A stretch of 62,952 nt of DNA, taken from positions 55,701 through 118,652 of the forward strand of contig JAAUPR010000001.1 of assembly GCA_012033055.1 (NCBI GenBank), in the 5' to 3' direction. How positions within the stretch are numbered: the first letter of the stretch is position 1; every line of letters begins with the position of its first letter. Source of the DNA: Limnothrix sp. RL_2_0 (lineage in GTDB: Bacteria > Cyanobacteriota > Cyanobacteriia > Cyanobacteriales > MRBY01). The position numbers were made by a program, and so were the translations under genes. Positions 55,144 to 62,952 of this stretch are shown one piece after another. The notes beneath the pieces were generated by a model that saw only the letters and a program-made list of their open reading frames with translations, did no database searches and was not told the DNA's origin.

Positions 55144-56265
55144 TCATCTTTCTTGACAGTTGTTTACAAATTCTACATAGCTTTGTCCAAAAATGTCAGA
55201 GGAAAACGATTTTGCTTGATTTAAACAGGCGATCGCCAGAATATTCTTCCGTTCCTCTTCAAAGCTTTGAATTGCTTCCATCAAAGACATAGCAGATTGT
55301 TCTTTAAAAAGAATACCCGTTCCGGAAGTCTGCCAACGTACATCACGGACAATTTCCGTAGCTCCCCCCTGCCCAAAAGCAATTACGGGCGTACCACAAG
55401 CCTGCGCTTCCACCAAAACAATGCCAAAATCCTCACATCCCGCATAAACATAAGCCTTAGCTCGCGACAGATAATCTTCCACCACCCCATCCGATTGCCG
55501 CCCAAGAATTTGCACATTCGGTTTCGCAATACTCCGCAGATAATCCAGCTCACCACCGCCACCAATAACCACCAAATTGTGACCCGAACGATTGAACGCC
55601 TCCACAATCAGCGACACTTTTTTATAAGGAACAAGACGAGAAACCGTCACATAAAAATCATCCTTCTCTTCCCGATAGGTAAAACGATTCACATTAACTG
55701 GCGGATAAATAACCTCAGCTTTCCGACGATAACAACGCCAAATTCTTTGGGCTGTCCATTGGGAATTAGCAATAAAATAATCCACCTGATTTGCCGAAAT
55801 TACATCCCATTGCCGAATACGATGTAAAAAATATCGTGCAATTAAACCTTTAACACCATTGCCTAACCCAGAATTATTCAAATAATCAAAAGTCAGATCC
55901 CACGCATAACGCATCGGAGTATGACAGTAACAAATGTGCAATTGCTGCGGTCGAGTGATCACGCCTTTCGCAACGGCATGGGAAGAGGACAGAATAACAT
56001 CATAATTTTCAAGATTGATCTGCTCGATCGCCAAGGGCATCAGGGGCAAATAATTTTGTAAACCGTATTGAGCGCGGGGAAATTTTTGTAAAAAACTTGT
56101 GCCAATCTCGCGTCCATAGAGATAGCTATCGGGATTGGTTGACTCAAAATCAATGAGCGCATGGACATCGGCATCAATATGTTCAAGGATTTGCTCAACG
56201 ACAAGTTCTGAGCCTCCGGTGGCGTGGGGAGTTAGCCATTCGTGGACAAGGGCATAACGGGTCAT
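55144..56265 (-). CDS. Glycosyltransferase family 4 protein
   Basis: A 373-aa cytosolic GT-B retaining glycosyltransferase. The N-terminal half begins RYALVHEWLTPHATGGSELV, an acceptor-binding Gly-Gly loop, and has CYCHTPMRYAWDL. The C-terminal domain has the sugar-nucleotide site VSRLVPYKKVSLIVEAF, the region around YVYAGCEDFGIVLVEAQACG (the E-x7-E motif) and GTPVIAFGQGGATEIV. The ATG at 56265 begins MTRYALVHEWL. It probably extends the lipid-linked sugar placed by the sugar transferase encoded just downstream. The pseudogene at 23 kb belongs to the same superfamily. Confidence 0.92.
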   Translation of the reverse strand: MTRYALVHEWLTPHATGGSELVVEQILEHIDADVHALIDFESTNPDSYLYGREIGTSFLQKFPRAQYGLQNYLPLMPLAIEQINLENYDVILSSSHAVAKGVITRPQQLHICYCHTPMRYAWDLTFDYLNNSGLGNGVKGLIARYFLHRIRQWDVISANQVDYFIANSQWTAQRIWRCYRRKAEVIYPPVNVNRFTYREEKDDFYVTVSRLVPYKKVSLIVEAFNRSGHNLVVIGGGGELDYLRSIAKPNVQILGRQSDGVVEDYLSRAKAYVYAGCEDFGIVLVEAQACGTPVIAFGQGGATEIVRDVRWQTSGTGILFKEQSAMSLMEAIQSFEEERKNILAIACLNQAKSFSSDIFGQSYVEFVNNCQER

Positions 56266-56377
56266 GGATAGAGCAGCTCAAAAACACCTTGGCTATCTTA
56301 CTTCACTGGTAAATTTTCTGGAGAGGTGACAAAGAGATGGGGAGATTCAGAAAATTCGCTCGGTGTTAGTCGCTTGT

Positions 56378-57292
56378 TTAATTGTTAATTTCTAAAATTG
56401 CTGGGGCAGGGGAGAAAAAGTCCATTGTTTTGCTGCTACGGGGATGGGCAAATTGCAAATGGTGGGCGTGGAGATGATATCCACATTCGCCGGGTAGGGA
56501 GGTGTCGGTGGGGTTCTCGGCGATGAGGGGCAAGCCATCGGTTCCGTACAATGGATCGCCGACTAAGGGATAACCAATGGATGCTAAATGGATGCGTATT
56601 TGATGGGGTCTGCCGGTGAGAATATCCATTTCGATAATGCTGGTTTCTGGCGATCGCCACACAACACTCATTTCACTTTGGGAGAATTTTCCGTCGGGGT
56701 GGGCGGCGTGGATTGTACCGAGGATCGGGTGGGGCACTTTGCCGATGGGAGTTGTAATAGTGAGGTGGTCGGGGTAATCTCCGGCTGGAATCAGAGCGCG
56801 ATAAACTTTGGTGATTTGATGTTGTCGTAATTGCTGACTGAGGTTGGTTTTTGCTAGTGGCGATCGCGCCAAAATCATTAGCCCTGATGTCCCACGACCC
56901 AGACGATGAATGGGTATCGGCGTTTCGTTGGGAAATTCTCGACGCAATTGGTGGAGCAAGGTATTTTCGAGAAAAAAGCCCCCGGGCAAGACGGGCAATC
57001 CCGACGGTTTATTAATGATCAGAAAGTCATTTTCTTTGTGCAAAATCTCATAATCTAAAGGCGCATCTGGCTCTACCCATGGCGCTCGGTGATATTCTAA
57101 ACGCTGATTTTTTTTGAGAATCTGATCGGGTTTTGCTGGCTCCCCATCCACAAAAATTTGCTGGGATAACAGGCGATCGCCCCATTCAGCACGGGTAGAG
57201 TGGCGATAAATTTGCGTATAAAAATCCCACACCGTCAACCCAGCATAGCTCGGTCGCACCCGGTCATAATAGACCCAACCTTGATTGAGCAT
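56378..57292 (-). CDS. RluA-family pseudouridine synthase with altered active-site motif
   Basis: A 304-aa protein of the RluA family, which isomerises uridine in rRNA or tRNA. It has an S4-like N-terminal segment (about 20-70), NDFLIINKPSGLPVLPGG, the core strand IPIHRLGRGTSGLM, YRALIPAGDY and the C-terminal GRPHQIRIHLASIGYPLVGD. The motif usually reads HRLDxxTSG with the catalytic Asp. Here residue 132 is Gly (HRLGRGTSG), so catalysis as normally understood is not possible unless another Asp substitutes. Some cyanobacterial and plant relatives may share this, by recollection. Its ATG directly abuts the dnaJ stop codon (TAAATG), implying translational coupling. Confidence 0.85.
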   Translation of the reverse strand: MLNQGWVYYDRVRPSYAGLTVWDFYTQIYRHSTRAEWGDRLLSQQIFVDGEPAKPDQILKKNQRLEYHRAPWVEPDAPLDYEILHKENDFLIINKPSGLPVLPGGFFLENTLLHQLRREFPNETPIPIHRLGRGTSGLMILARSPLAKTNLSQQLRQHQITKVYRALIPAGDYPDHLTITTPIGKVPHPILGTIHAAHPDGKFSQSEMSVVWRSPETSIIEMDILTGRPHQIRIHLASIGYPLVGDPLYGTDGLPLIAENPTDTSLPGECGYHLHAHHLQFAHPRSSKTMDFFSPAPAILEINN

Positions 57293-58255
57293 TTACGAAT
57301 ACTGATAAATATCTTTGCGCGGATTAAAGCTCTCGATGTCCCGGATTTTTTCGTATAACGCTTTTTCTTCGTTCGTTATATCCATCGGTAACACAATTTG
57401 CACTTCCACCAACTGATCACCCCGATTACCAGAACTGCGGGGATAGCCTTTATTTGCCAAACGCAATCTCTGGCCTGCTTTCACCCCTTTCGGTACAGTC
57501 ATTTTTACAAGGCCATCAATGGTCGGAATCTCGATGGAACCGCCCAAAATTGCTTCGGTGGGACTCAGGGGAATTTGACAATAAATATCAACCCCTTGAA
57601 TATCAAAAAATGGGTGGCGGGCAACAGTGATTTTCAGATACAAATCGCCGCCGTTAATGCCTTGATTGCGCAATCGGATACGCTGACCATCGACCATGTG
57701 GGGGGGCATCTCTACTTCCAGCGATCGCCCATCTTCGAGACGAATTCTTTCCCGACCACCCCGATACGCCTTTTCGAGGGGCAACGTTAAACGGGCTTCC
57801 ACATCGCGCTTCGATGGAGATTTAGGTGTCGCAACCTTCGTGGTTTTCGTTGTGCCCGGACGGTAATCGTCATAATTGTCGCTGCGGACACGGGTTTGGG
57901 TCTGCTGGGAGGCTGCGCGTGGCTTTTCCGCGAAGGGATTGACACTACCAATGTTTGCAAACTGGCTAAAATCGTTCCGCTTATTATTGCGATTGGCGTT
58001 GCGATTAAAACCGGGACGACTATATTTATTGCCTACAGCCCGGCTGAACTGGTCATATTGTGCCCGACGGCCATCATCAGACAAAATTTCGTAGGCTTCG
58101 TTAATGTCCTTAAATTTTTCCTCCGCCACCTTATCCCCCGGATTTACATCAGGGTGATAGCGACGAGCCAAGCGACGAAAAGCCTGTTTTATCTCATCCC
58201 CAGAGGCATTCCGAGGAACACCCAAAATTTCATAGTGGTTGCGCAAATTGTTCAT
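57293..58255 (-). CDS. dnaJ: DnaJ (CbpA-like, type II) co-chaperone
   Basis: The J-protein partner of the DnaK encoded just upstream. The 320-aa protein has a J domain (1-70) with the HPD tripeptide at 34-36 (RRYHPDVNPG), a Gly/Asn/Arg-rich linker (about 75-155), then two beta-barrel C-terminal substrate domains (about 155-310; LPLEKAYRGGRERIRLEDG, VDIYCQIPLSPTEAILGG). There is no zinc-finger region, so it is CbpA/type II. The ATG at 58255 is used. The gene order dnaK-dnaJ matches Synechocystis sll1932-sll1933 (dnaK3 locus). It lies 98 bp after dnaK. Confidence 0.92.
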   Translation of the reverse strand: MNNLRNHYEILGVPRNASGDEIKQAFRRLARRYHPDVNPGDKVAEEKFKDINEAYEILSDDGRRAQYDQFSRAVGNKYSRPGFNRNANRNNKRNDFSQFANIGSVNPFAEKPRAASQQTQTRVRSDNYDDYRPGTTKTTKVATPKSPSKRDVEARLTLPLEKAYRGGRERIRLEDGRSLEVEMPPHMVDGQRIRLRNQGINGGDLYLKITVARHPFFDIQGVDIYCQIPLSPTEAILGGSIEIPTIDGLVKMTVPKGVKAGQRLRLANKGYPRSSGNRGDQLVEVQIVLPMDITNEEKALYEKIRDIESFNPRKDIYQYS

Positions 58256-58353
58256 ATTTAGGCGACGGGGGAGAGATGACTCTCCTTAGATAATGACGCA
58301 GGATCAAGATATGTGTTGTTAATTATGCCGGAATTGACCCCGAATACAAGGGT

Positions 58354-60660
58354 TTAGAACCACTCGTCATCTTCATCCCAGTCGTTTTCGTAGGGAATAT
58401 TGCGTCCTTTGCCTTCGCTGTAATACTTGCGGGAGACGTTGCGCTGTTCGTAGGGATCTCTTGTGGATGGACGGGGGCGGCGATCGCCAGAAGGTTCTGG
58501 GGGTCTTCTCCGGGGCGGCATACCATTCATTGCCCCGTTACCATTACCGGGTCGTCGCTCTGGTGTGGGACGGTTACCGCTGTAGTCTTGGCGGGGTGGT
58601 TGGGCTGCACCATAGTCATACCCACGACTCGGGGGAGCTGCTTGTCTCTGGGGAGGCCGTGGATCGTAATCATAATTGCGCCCTGATTGAGGCTGACGAG
58701 GCGCATCATAGCCCCGCTGGGGAGGATAGCCCGCTGCACCGGGACGGGATGATTGACGAGAATCATAGTAATAATCATCGTCTTCGTCATCGCCGATCAA
58801 GGTCTTCTTAATCGTGCTAAAGAAAGAGTCGTCGCGGCCGTCATCATACTGCATCCGCACTTCACGGTTTAGCTCGTACAGGGCATCCTGTAAATCCGCT
58901 TGGGCACGATCAAGGCGGCGATCGTCATTCTGCTTCAAACTCTCAAGGATTTCCTGAGACAAACTTTCGATGCGGCGGCGGTAATAACTCGCAAATTGGC
59001 TACCAAAATCAAGGGTCACTTCCTTTAAACGCCGTTGAGATTGATCTGTTAATGCCTTCGCTTTATTACGCTTTTCGACCTTTTCCCGACGTTCCCGATC
59101 CTCTTGGGCAAACTTCTCCGCATCCTGCATCATCCGGTTCACTTCCATGTCCGACAGCGTCGAAGAACCTTGAATTGTGATGCTCTGCTCCCGACCAGTG
59201 GTCTTATCCCGCGCCGATACCTGCAAGATACCATTAGCATCGATATCAAAAGATACTTGTACCTGTGGCACACCCCGTGGCGCTGGGGGAATTCCCGTCA
59301 GCTTAAAGCGACCCAATGATTTATTGCCCGGAGCCATTTCCCGCTCCCCTTGCATCACATGGATTTCGACAACAGTTTGATTATTTTCCCCCGTGGAAAA
59401 GATATCCGATCGCCGCACGGGAATGGTCGTATTTCTGGGGATGAGCTTTTTCATCACACCGCCAATAGTTTCCAAACCAAGGGACAAAGGCGTAACATCC
59501 AACAGCAAAATATCCTTAACCTCACCGCCAAGGATTCCCGCTTGAATCGCTGCACCAACCGCCACAACTTCGTCAGGGTTAACATTTTGATTCGGTTCGC
59601 GGTCAATAAAGCTCCGCACCAAGCCTTGAACAATGGGAATACGGGTCGATCCACCAACCAAGACCACCTCACGGATTTGCACGGGGCTAATCCCTGCATC
59701 TTGGAGAGCGCGTTTAATAGGACGACGGAGACGGCTGATCAATTCACCGCTTAGACTTTCAAAGGTGGCACGGTCAAGCTGAGTTTCGAGGTGTTTGGGG
59801 CCGTCTTCGGTGGCGGTAATGAAAGGCAGATTAATTTCGGTGGTGGTCACACCGGACAATTCAATTTTTGCTTTTTCGGCGGCTTCGGTCAGGCGTTGGA
59901 GAGATTGACGGTCTTTACGCAGATCAATGCCTTCGTCTTCGAGAAACTTTTCGGCGAGCCAGTCCACAATTTTTCGGTCAAAGTCGTTGCCGCCTAGTTG
60001 GGTATCGCCACTGGTGGATTTTACTTCAAAGATGCCATCACCAACTTCAAGAACAGACACGTCGAATGTTCCCCCCCCAAGGTCAAATACGAGAATGGAG
60101 GAACTGCCTTTTTGCTCTAGGCCGTAGGCAAGGGCGGCGGCGGTGGGTTCGTTAATGATGCGGAGTACTTCTAGTCCGGCAATGCGTCCGGCATCACGGG
60201 TGGCTTGGCGCTGGGAATCGTTAAAATAGGCGGGAACGGTGATTACGGCTCCGGTTACTTCTTCGCCAAGGTAGCGTTCGGCTTCATCGGCTAGACGACG
60301 AATAATTTTTGCAGAAATTTCTTCGGGGGCAAATTCTTGGCGCAATCGGGGACAGCGAATTTTGATGGCGTCTTCTTCGGTACGACGGATGGTGTAGGGA
60401 ACTTGTTTGGATTCGGGATTTAGTTCTGCATACCGACGACCAAGGAATCGCTTCACACCGTAGTAGGTGTTTTGGGGGTTCAGTACGGATTGTCGCCGAG
60501 CCATTTGCCCGACAAGGAGTTCGCCATCTTTGTTGAAACCAACGACGGAAGGGGTGGTTCTGTTACCTTCGGAATTGGCAATGACAAGGGGTTTACTGCC
60601 TTCCATCACTGCAACGACGGAATTGGTGGTTCCTAGATCGATGCCGACTACTCTTCCCAT
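58354..60660 (-). CDS. dnaK3: Hsp70 chaperone, DnaK3 type
   Basis: An ATP-dependent chaperone of 768 aa, about 130 longer than standard DnaK. The nucleotide-binding domain (1-385) has [36 protein letters not shown] and [14 protein letters not shown]. The linker [20 protein letters not shown] leads into the substrate-binding domain and helical lid. A distinctive tail (about 630-768) is disordered and rich in Tyr/Arg/Pro/Gly/Asp ([17 protein letters not shown]), ending DEDDEWF. Length, tail and the following dnaJ fit DnaK3, which in other cyanobacteria associates with thylakoid membranes and polysomes. A promoter is visible upstream. The assignment over DnaK1/2 rests on these traits. Confidence 0.92.
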   Translation of the reverse strand: MGRVVGIDLGTTNSVVAVMEGSKPLVIANSEGNRTTPSVVGFNKDGELLVGQMARRQSVLNPQNTYYGVKRFLGRRYAELNPESKQVPYTIRRTEEDAIKIRCPRLRQEFAPEEISAKIIRRLADEAERYLGEEVTGAVITVPAYFNDSQRQATRDAGRIAGLEVLRIINEPTAAALAYGLEQKGSSSILVFDLGGGTFDVSVLEVGDGIFEVKSTSGDTQLGGNDFDRKIVDWLAEKFLEDEGIDLRKDRQSLQRLTEAAEKAKIELSGVTTTEINLPFITATEDGPKHLETQLDRATFESLSGELISRLRRPIKRALQDAGISPVQIREVVLVGGSTRIPIVQGLVRSFIDREPNQNVNPDEVVAVGAAIQAGILGGEVKDILLLDVTPLSLGLETIGGVMKKLIPRNTTIPVRRSDIFSTGENNQTVVEIHVMQGEREMAPGNKSLGRFKLTGIPPAPRGVPQVQVSFDIDANGILQVSARDKTTGREQSITIQGSSTLSDMEVNRMMQDAEKFAQEDRERREKVEKRNKAKALTDQSQRRLKEVTLDFGSQFASYYRRRIESLSQEILESLKQNDDRRLDRAQADLQDALYELNREVRMQYDDGRDDSFFSTIKKTLIGDDEDDDYYYDSRQSSRPGAAGYPPQRGYDAPRQPQSGRNYDYDPRPPQRQAAPPSRGYDYGAAQPPRQDYSGNRPTPERRPGNGNGAMNGMPPRRRPPEPSGDRRPRPSTRDPYEQRNVSRKYYSEGKGRNIPYENDWDEDDEWF

Positions 60661-60702
60661 GCGTTTTTCTGTTCTCCTTCGGTGTGGCTCGACAATCTCT
60701 AT

Positions 60703-60732
60703 ATATTAGGCCGCGCCTCGATTGTTCACAAT
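60703..60732 (-). promoter_or_regulatory. Promoter and palindrome upstream of dnaK3
   Basis: On the minus strand TTGTGA (60731-60726) and TAATAT (60708-60703) are separated by exactly 17 bp, about 43 bp before the dnaK3 ATG. The -35 box sits inside ATTGTTCACAAT (60721-60732), a palindrome of two five-base arms around TC. It could be an operator, but it is not a CIRCE element. Confidence 0.55.
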
Positions 60733-60774
60733 GTTCCTTTTATATTTTATCTGAGGGTCACAGAAATTTTGGGG

Positions 60775-61698
60775 TTAGGGTTGCAATGAATCGAGAATTT
60801 CGAGGGCTTGGGCTTGGTTTTCGATTTGGTTTTTTTCGGCGAAGATCTGGGCGGCTTGTTGGAAATCGGCGATCGCCTGTTCTGTTTGATCTAGTTTGTA
60901 GTGGGTGATGCCCCGGTTAAAGTAGGCTTCGGCAAATTGGCTATTACGCTCGATGCTGGCGGTGTAGTCGGCGATGGCGGCGGTATTGTTCCCAAGGCGG
61001 TTATGGGCTAGGGCGCGGTTGTAATAAGCTTTGGCGTGGTCGGGTCTGAGTTCGATGGCAGCATCGTAATCGGCGATCGCCTTCTCGTGATATTCCTGTG
61101 CGAGTTCTTGGTCAGCATCGGCTGAAGCAATCACAGCGAGGTCATCGTAGGCATTGCCGCGATTGATCAAAAAGTCTGGGTTGTCGTCTTTGAGGGCGAT
61201 CGCCGCTTCACAGTCAGCGAGGGCTTGTTCATAATTTTTGAGCAAATAGGCTGCGTAACAACGGTTCCCGTAGGCATCGGCAAATTCGGGATTAAGTTCG
61301 ATGGCGCTCCCGTAGTCGTTCAAGGCGGCTTCATATTGACCGAGGACATGGTAGCTATAGCCGCGATTATAAAAAGTATCGGCATCACCGGGGTCAAACC
61401 CTAGGGCTGCAGTAAACTCAGCGATCGCCCCGGCAAAATCCCCAGCAGTGAGTTTATCGACTCCGGCGTTATAGCGTTCGATGGCTTTAAGGCGATCAAC
61501 ATCGGCAAGAATGGGCATGATCATTTCACCCGTTTCTACCGTTTCTGTCTCCACGACGACGGGGGAGGCTGCTGGTTCAGCCTGAGCAATGGTAAGGGCA
61601 CTAGATTGGTGCTGATGGCCGGGATTGGCGATCGCCTGCCCCTGAGAGAGAAATAATGCTGTACCGAGAATGACCCAATGATGAACGCCGAATGTCAT
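60775..61698 (-). CDS. Exported TPR repeat protein
   Basis: A 307-aa protein with an N-terminal signal (WVILGTALFLSQGQAIANPG, cleavage near residue 26 inferred), a short Ala/Glu/Thr linker, and about six to seven tetratricopeptide repeats from residue 70 to the end. Repeats resemble ADTFYNRGYSYHVLGQYEAA and AEAYFNRGITHYKLDQTEQA. It is probably periplasmic or thylakoid-lumenal and binds proteins. There is no other domain. The ATG at 61698 (MTFGVHHWVILG) is used. It lies upstream of dnaK3 on the same strand, with a promoter for dnaK3 in between, so the two are probably separate units. Confidence 0.88.
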   Translation of the reverse strand: MTFGVHHWVILGTALFLSQGQAIANPGHQHQSSALTIAQAEPAASPVVVETETVETGEMIMPILADVDRLKAIERYNAGVDKLTAGDFAGAIAEFTAALGFDPGDADTFYNRGYSYHVLGQYEAALNDYGSAIELNPEFADAYGNRCYAAYLLKNYEQALADCEAAIALKDDNPDFLINRGNAYDDLAVIASADADQELAQEYHEKAIADYDAAIELRPDHAKAYYNRALAHNRLGNNTAAIADYTASIERNSQFAEAYFNRGITHYKLDQTEQAIADFQQAAQIFAEKNQIENQAQALEILDSLQP

Positions 61699-61786
61699 GA
61701 CTATGTCCGTATCGTGATTACACGCGAGCTGCTAAATCTTGCGCAATATCTATTGTAAAAGGCCGTTGGGTTTTGAGTCCTAGACC

Positions 61787-61987
61787 TTAAGACTTTGCAT
61801 CAGTTTTAGATTCTGGAATGTCCTTAGTTTGGAATTTGGGGATAATCCCTTTGTCGTAATTGGAGGCGATCGCCAAGAATGCTCCGGCGAGAATGTAGAT
61901 AGGTAGCGGCACAAAAAAGCCTTTAATCGACTGAAAAATTTGTACAGCAACAAATAGGATGACAACGCTGGTTAACCAGACTTTCAT
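61787..61987 (-). CDS. Small membrane protein, 66 aa
   Basis: From the ATG at 61987 it encodes 66 aa with two hydrophobic segments: VWLTSVVILFVAVQIFQSIK (about 3-22) and FVPLPIYILAGAFLAIASNY (about 24-43). A charged tail rich in Lys/Asp/Thr follows. An upstream ATG at 62014 is also in frame (nine residues more). I know no family name; short proteins of this shape are common in cyanobacteria. It may share a transcript with the TPR gene downstream (about 90 bp apart). No function is proposed. Confidence 0.55.
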   Translation of the reverse strand: MKVWLTSVVILFVAVQIFQSIKGFFVPLPIYILAGAFLAIASNYDKGIIPKFQTKDIPESKTDAKS

Positions 61988-62128
61988 AGAAACTCTCGAC
62001 GTGAATTTAGCCAATTTGTAGCGTATCTAGGGCGGCGATCGCCACTTTCCAGCTCTCACCACATCCAACGGCGATAAAAGTGAATAATGAGGATTAATAA
62101 TGCGTACAATTTATATGGTTAGGTTTGT

Positions 62129-62407
62129 ATGAGTGCCACTTTCGAGTGGGATAGTCAAAAAGAGGCTAAAAATACGGCTAAACACGGTGTGGACTTTGAG
62201 ACTGCTCAATACGCATTTTTCGACCCACTTCGTTTGATTGTCCATGATGCTGAACATAGTGAATTAGAGGAACGCTGGTTTTGTATTGGCAAAGTGGAAG
62301 ATCGTGTTTTAACAGTGCGTTTTACTTATCGTGATGGAGTGATTCGTATATTTGGTGCTGCTCAATGGAGAAAATGGAGGAAATTTTATGAACAACACAA
62401 TGCCTGA
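62129..62407 (+). CDS. brnT: BrnT family toxin
   Basis: The toxin of a type II toxin-antitoxin pair; BrnT proteins are RelE-like ribonucleases that halt translation. The 92-aa protein has the family opening FEWDSQKEAKNTAKHGVDFE, FDPLRLIVHDAEHSELEERW and VLTVRFTYRDGVIRIFGA. The C-terminal AQWRKWRKFYEQ takes the place of the usual RRATRKERRRYE, so some catalytic arginines may differ. The ATG at 62129 is used. The antitoxin gene overlaps its last 20 bases. Confidence 0.88.
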   Translation: MSATFEWDSQKEAKNTAKHGVDFETAQYAFFDPLRLIVHDAEHSELEERWFCIGKVEDRVLTVRFTYRDGVIRIFGAAQWRKWRKFYEQHNA

Positions 62408-62624
62408 TCCTGCTAAGCCAATTGGTGATGTCACTATTGTTCAAGATTTTTTGCCACCTGTGAATGAGTTGATTCCAAGGGGGCAAACTGTTACAGTTAC
62501 GATGGAGTTTACTCAAGAAAGTATTGAGTTCTTTAAGCGTGAAGCTCAACGTCGTAATTCTTCGTATCAAGATATTATTCGCAGTCTCGTGGATGCTTAT
62601 GTTGCACAGGGAAAGATATCTTAA
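62388..62624 (+). CDS. brnA: BrnA family antitoxin
   Basis: From the ATG at 62388, with a near-perfect GGAGGAAATTTT site, it encodes 78 aa; the open frame's earlier ATG at 62352 is not needed. The N-terminal part is acidic/Pro-rich (toxin-neutralising by family) and the C-terminal part is a ribbon-helix-helix DNA-binding domain (VTVTMEFTQESIEFFKREAQ, SYQDIIRSLVDAYVAQ). It overlaps brnT, so it is translationally coupled and presumably autoregulates the pair. Confidence 0.85.
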   Translation: MNNTMPDPAKPIGDVTIVQDFLPPVNELIPRGQTVTVTMEFTQESIEFFKREAQRRNSSYQDIIRSLVDAYVAQGKIS

Positions 62625-62674
62625 ATGGCGATCGCCACATCTTCACTATGCGTAGTTGATTTTCAAAAGCTTGA

Positions 62675-62952
62675 TCACGATGCATAAATCACCTCGGCTG
62701 TCTCGAAAATATGCTGGCGACGAATCCAATTTTCACTTCTTTCGAGATCGTTCTTGAAAATGATATCGACATCTCGTTTTACTAGATTTTTCAATTGCTC
62801 TTCTAAGTCTAAAAAATCCGAGAAACTGAGCAGGAAGTCATCGTTCAATACCACCAAAAATCAATATCGCTATCTGCTCTAAAATCATCACGAAAGCACC
62901 GAGCCAAAAAACAGCGATCTGGTCAATGTGCCACTTTTTGACAAAAGCTTTT
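62675..62952 (-). pseudogene. MntA-type nucleotidyltransferase antitoxin, multiply frameshifted, partial
   Basis: A minimal nucleotidyltransferase of MntA/HepT-like modules, running off the right edge. Its parts lie in three frames on the minus strand: KAFVKKWHIDQIAVF, then GSV, then RDDFRADSDIDF, then VVLNDDFLLSFSDFLDLEEQ to the stop at 62675. Joined, they give the GS-x10-DxD catalytic motif and the usual RSENWIRRQHIFETAEVIY end. The slips coincide with A-runs on the plus strand (62906-62911, 62893-62895, 62856-62860). Three lesions in about 90 bp argue for decay, though homopolymer miscalls are possible. No HepT gene follows downstream. Confidence 0.65.

Overview
The window is a stretch of cyanobacterial chromosome. 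The evidence is psaE (photosystem I), cyanobacteria-restricted families (DUF1997, DUF4079, DICT-domain kinases, an EGY-like M50 protease, a DnaK3/DnaJ pair, a FutB-type iron permease), and very frequent HIP1 octamers (GCGATCGC; about 13 in the first 10 kb by eye). Moderate GC and gene content suggest a Picosynechococcus/Leptolyngbya PCC 7376-like organism, but that is a guess. I see no rRNA, tRNA, CRISPR array, prophage or intact insertion sequence.

Layout. 0-8.4 kb: a truncated degenerate EAL protein, leuA, a LabA-like NYN protein, a helix-hairpin-helix protein, a rhomboid, moaA (frameshifted) and guaA. 8.7-15.8 kb: a probable guanidine hydrolase (frameshifted), a substrate-binding/OmpA protein broken by a 72-bp insertion, an AlkA-type glycosylase, a VOC protein, a second rhomboid (frameshifted) and an orphan PhnD-like lipoprotein. 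16-22.9 kb: glyS, nth, a STAS protein and a large radical SAM protein. 22.9-28.2 kb is accessory: a decayed glycosyltransferase, 107-bp direct repeats, a pentapeptide-repeat membrane protein and an orphan futB. 28.2-44.7 kb: DUF3754, a membrane-anchored subtilase, egtD, a two-gene sensory unit (GAF-like protein plus DICT histidine kinase), an SDR, DUF1997, DUF4079, ankyrin repeats, a sugar-nucleotide transferase and ruvB. 44.9-57 kb: an M50 protease (frameshifted), psaE, gltX, glyA, a WecA-like enzyme, a 5-formyl-THF cyclo-ligase homologue, an MFS transporter (frameshifted), a sugar transferase and a glycosyltransferase. 56.4-60.7 kb: a dnaK3-dnaJ-pseudouridine synthase unit. The right end has a TPR protein, a BrnT/BrnA toxin-antitoxin pair and a shattered MntA-type nucleotidyltransferase.

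The strongest pattern is that five otherwise intact genes (moaA, the guanidine hydrolase, a rhomboid, the M50 protease and an MFS transporter) each carry a frameshift at a homopolymer, two of them touching a HIP1 site. Restoring one or two bases gives a full-length protein in every case. Consensus sequencing error is the most economical explanation, possibly linked to methylated HIP1. If the sequence is right, molybdenum cofactor synthesis and guanidine use are lost. Other lesions are clearly genuine decay: the glycosyltransferase (stop, deletion) and the substrate-binding/OmpA gene (72-bp duplication with stops). The mntA remnant has three slips. Two families of small dispersed intergenic repeats are visible.

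Functionally the genes are mostly housekeeping: leucine, GMP, glycyl/glutamyl-tRNA and one-carbon metabolism, base-excision repair and Holliday-junction migration. They are interleaved with envelope polysaccharide genes, stress chaperones and signalling proteins. No obviously new multi-gene system is visible. The most unusual single protein is the pentapeptide/membrane/C-terminal-domain protein at 23.8-25.9 kb.
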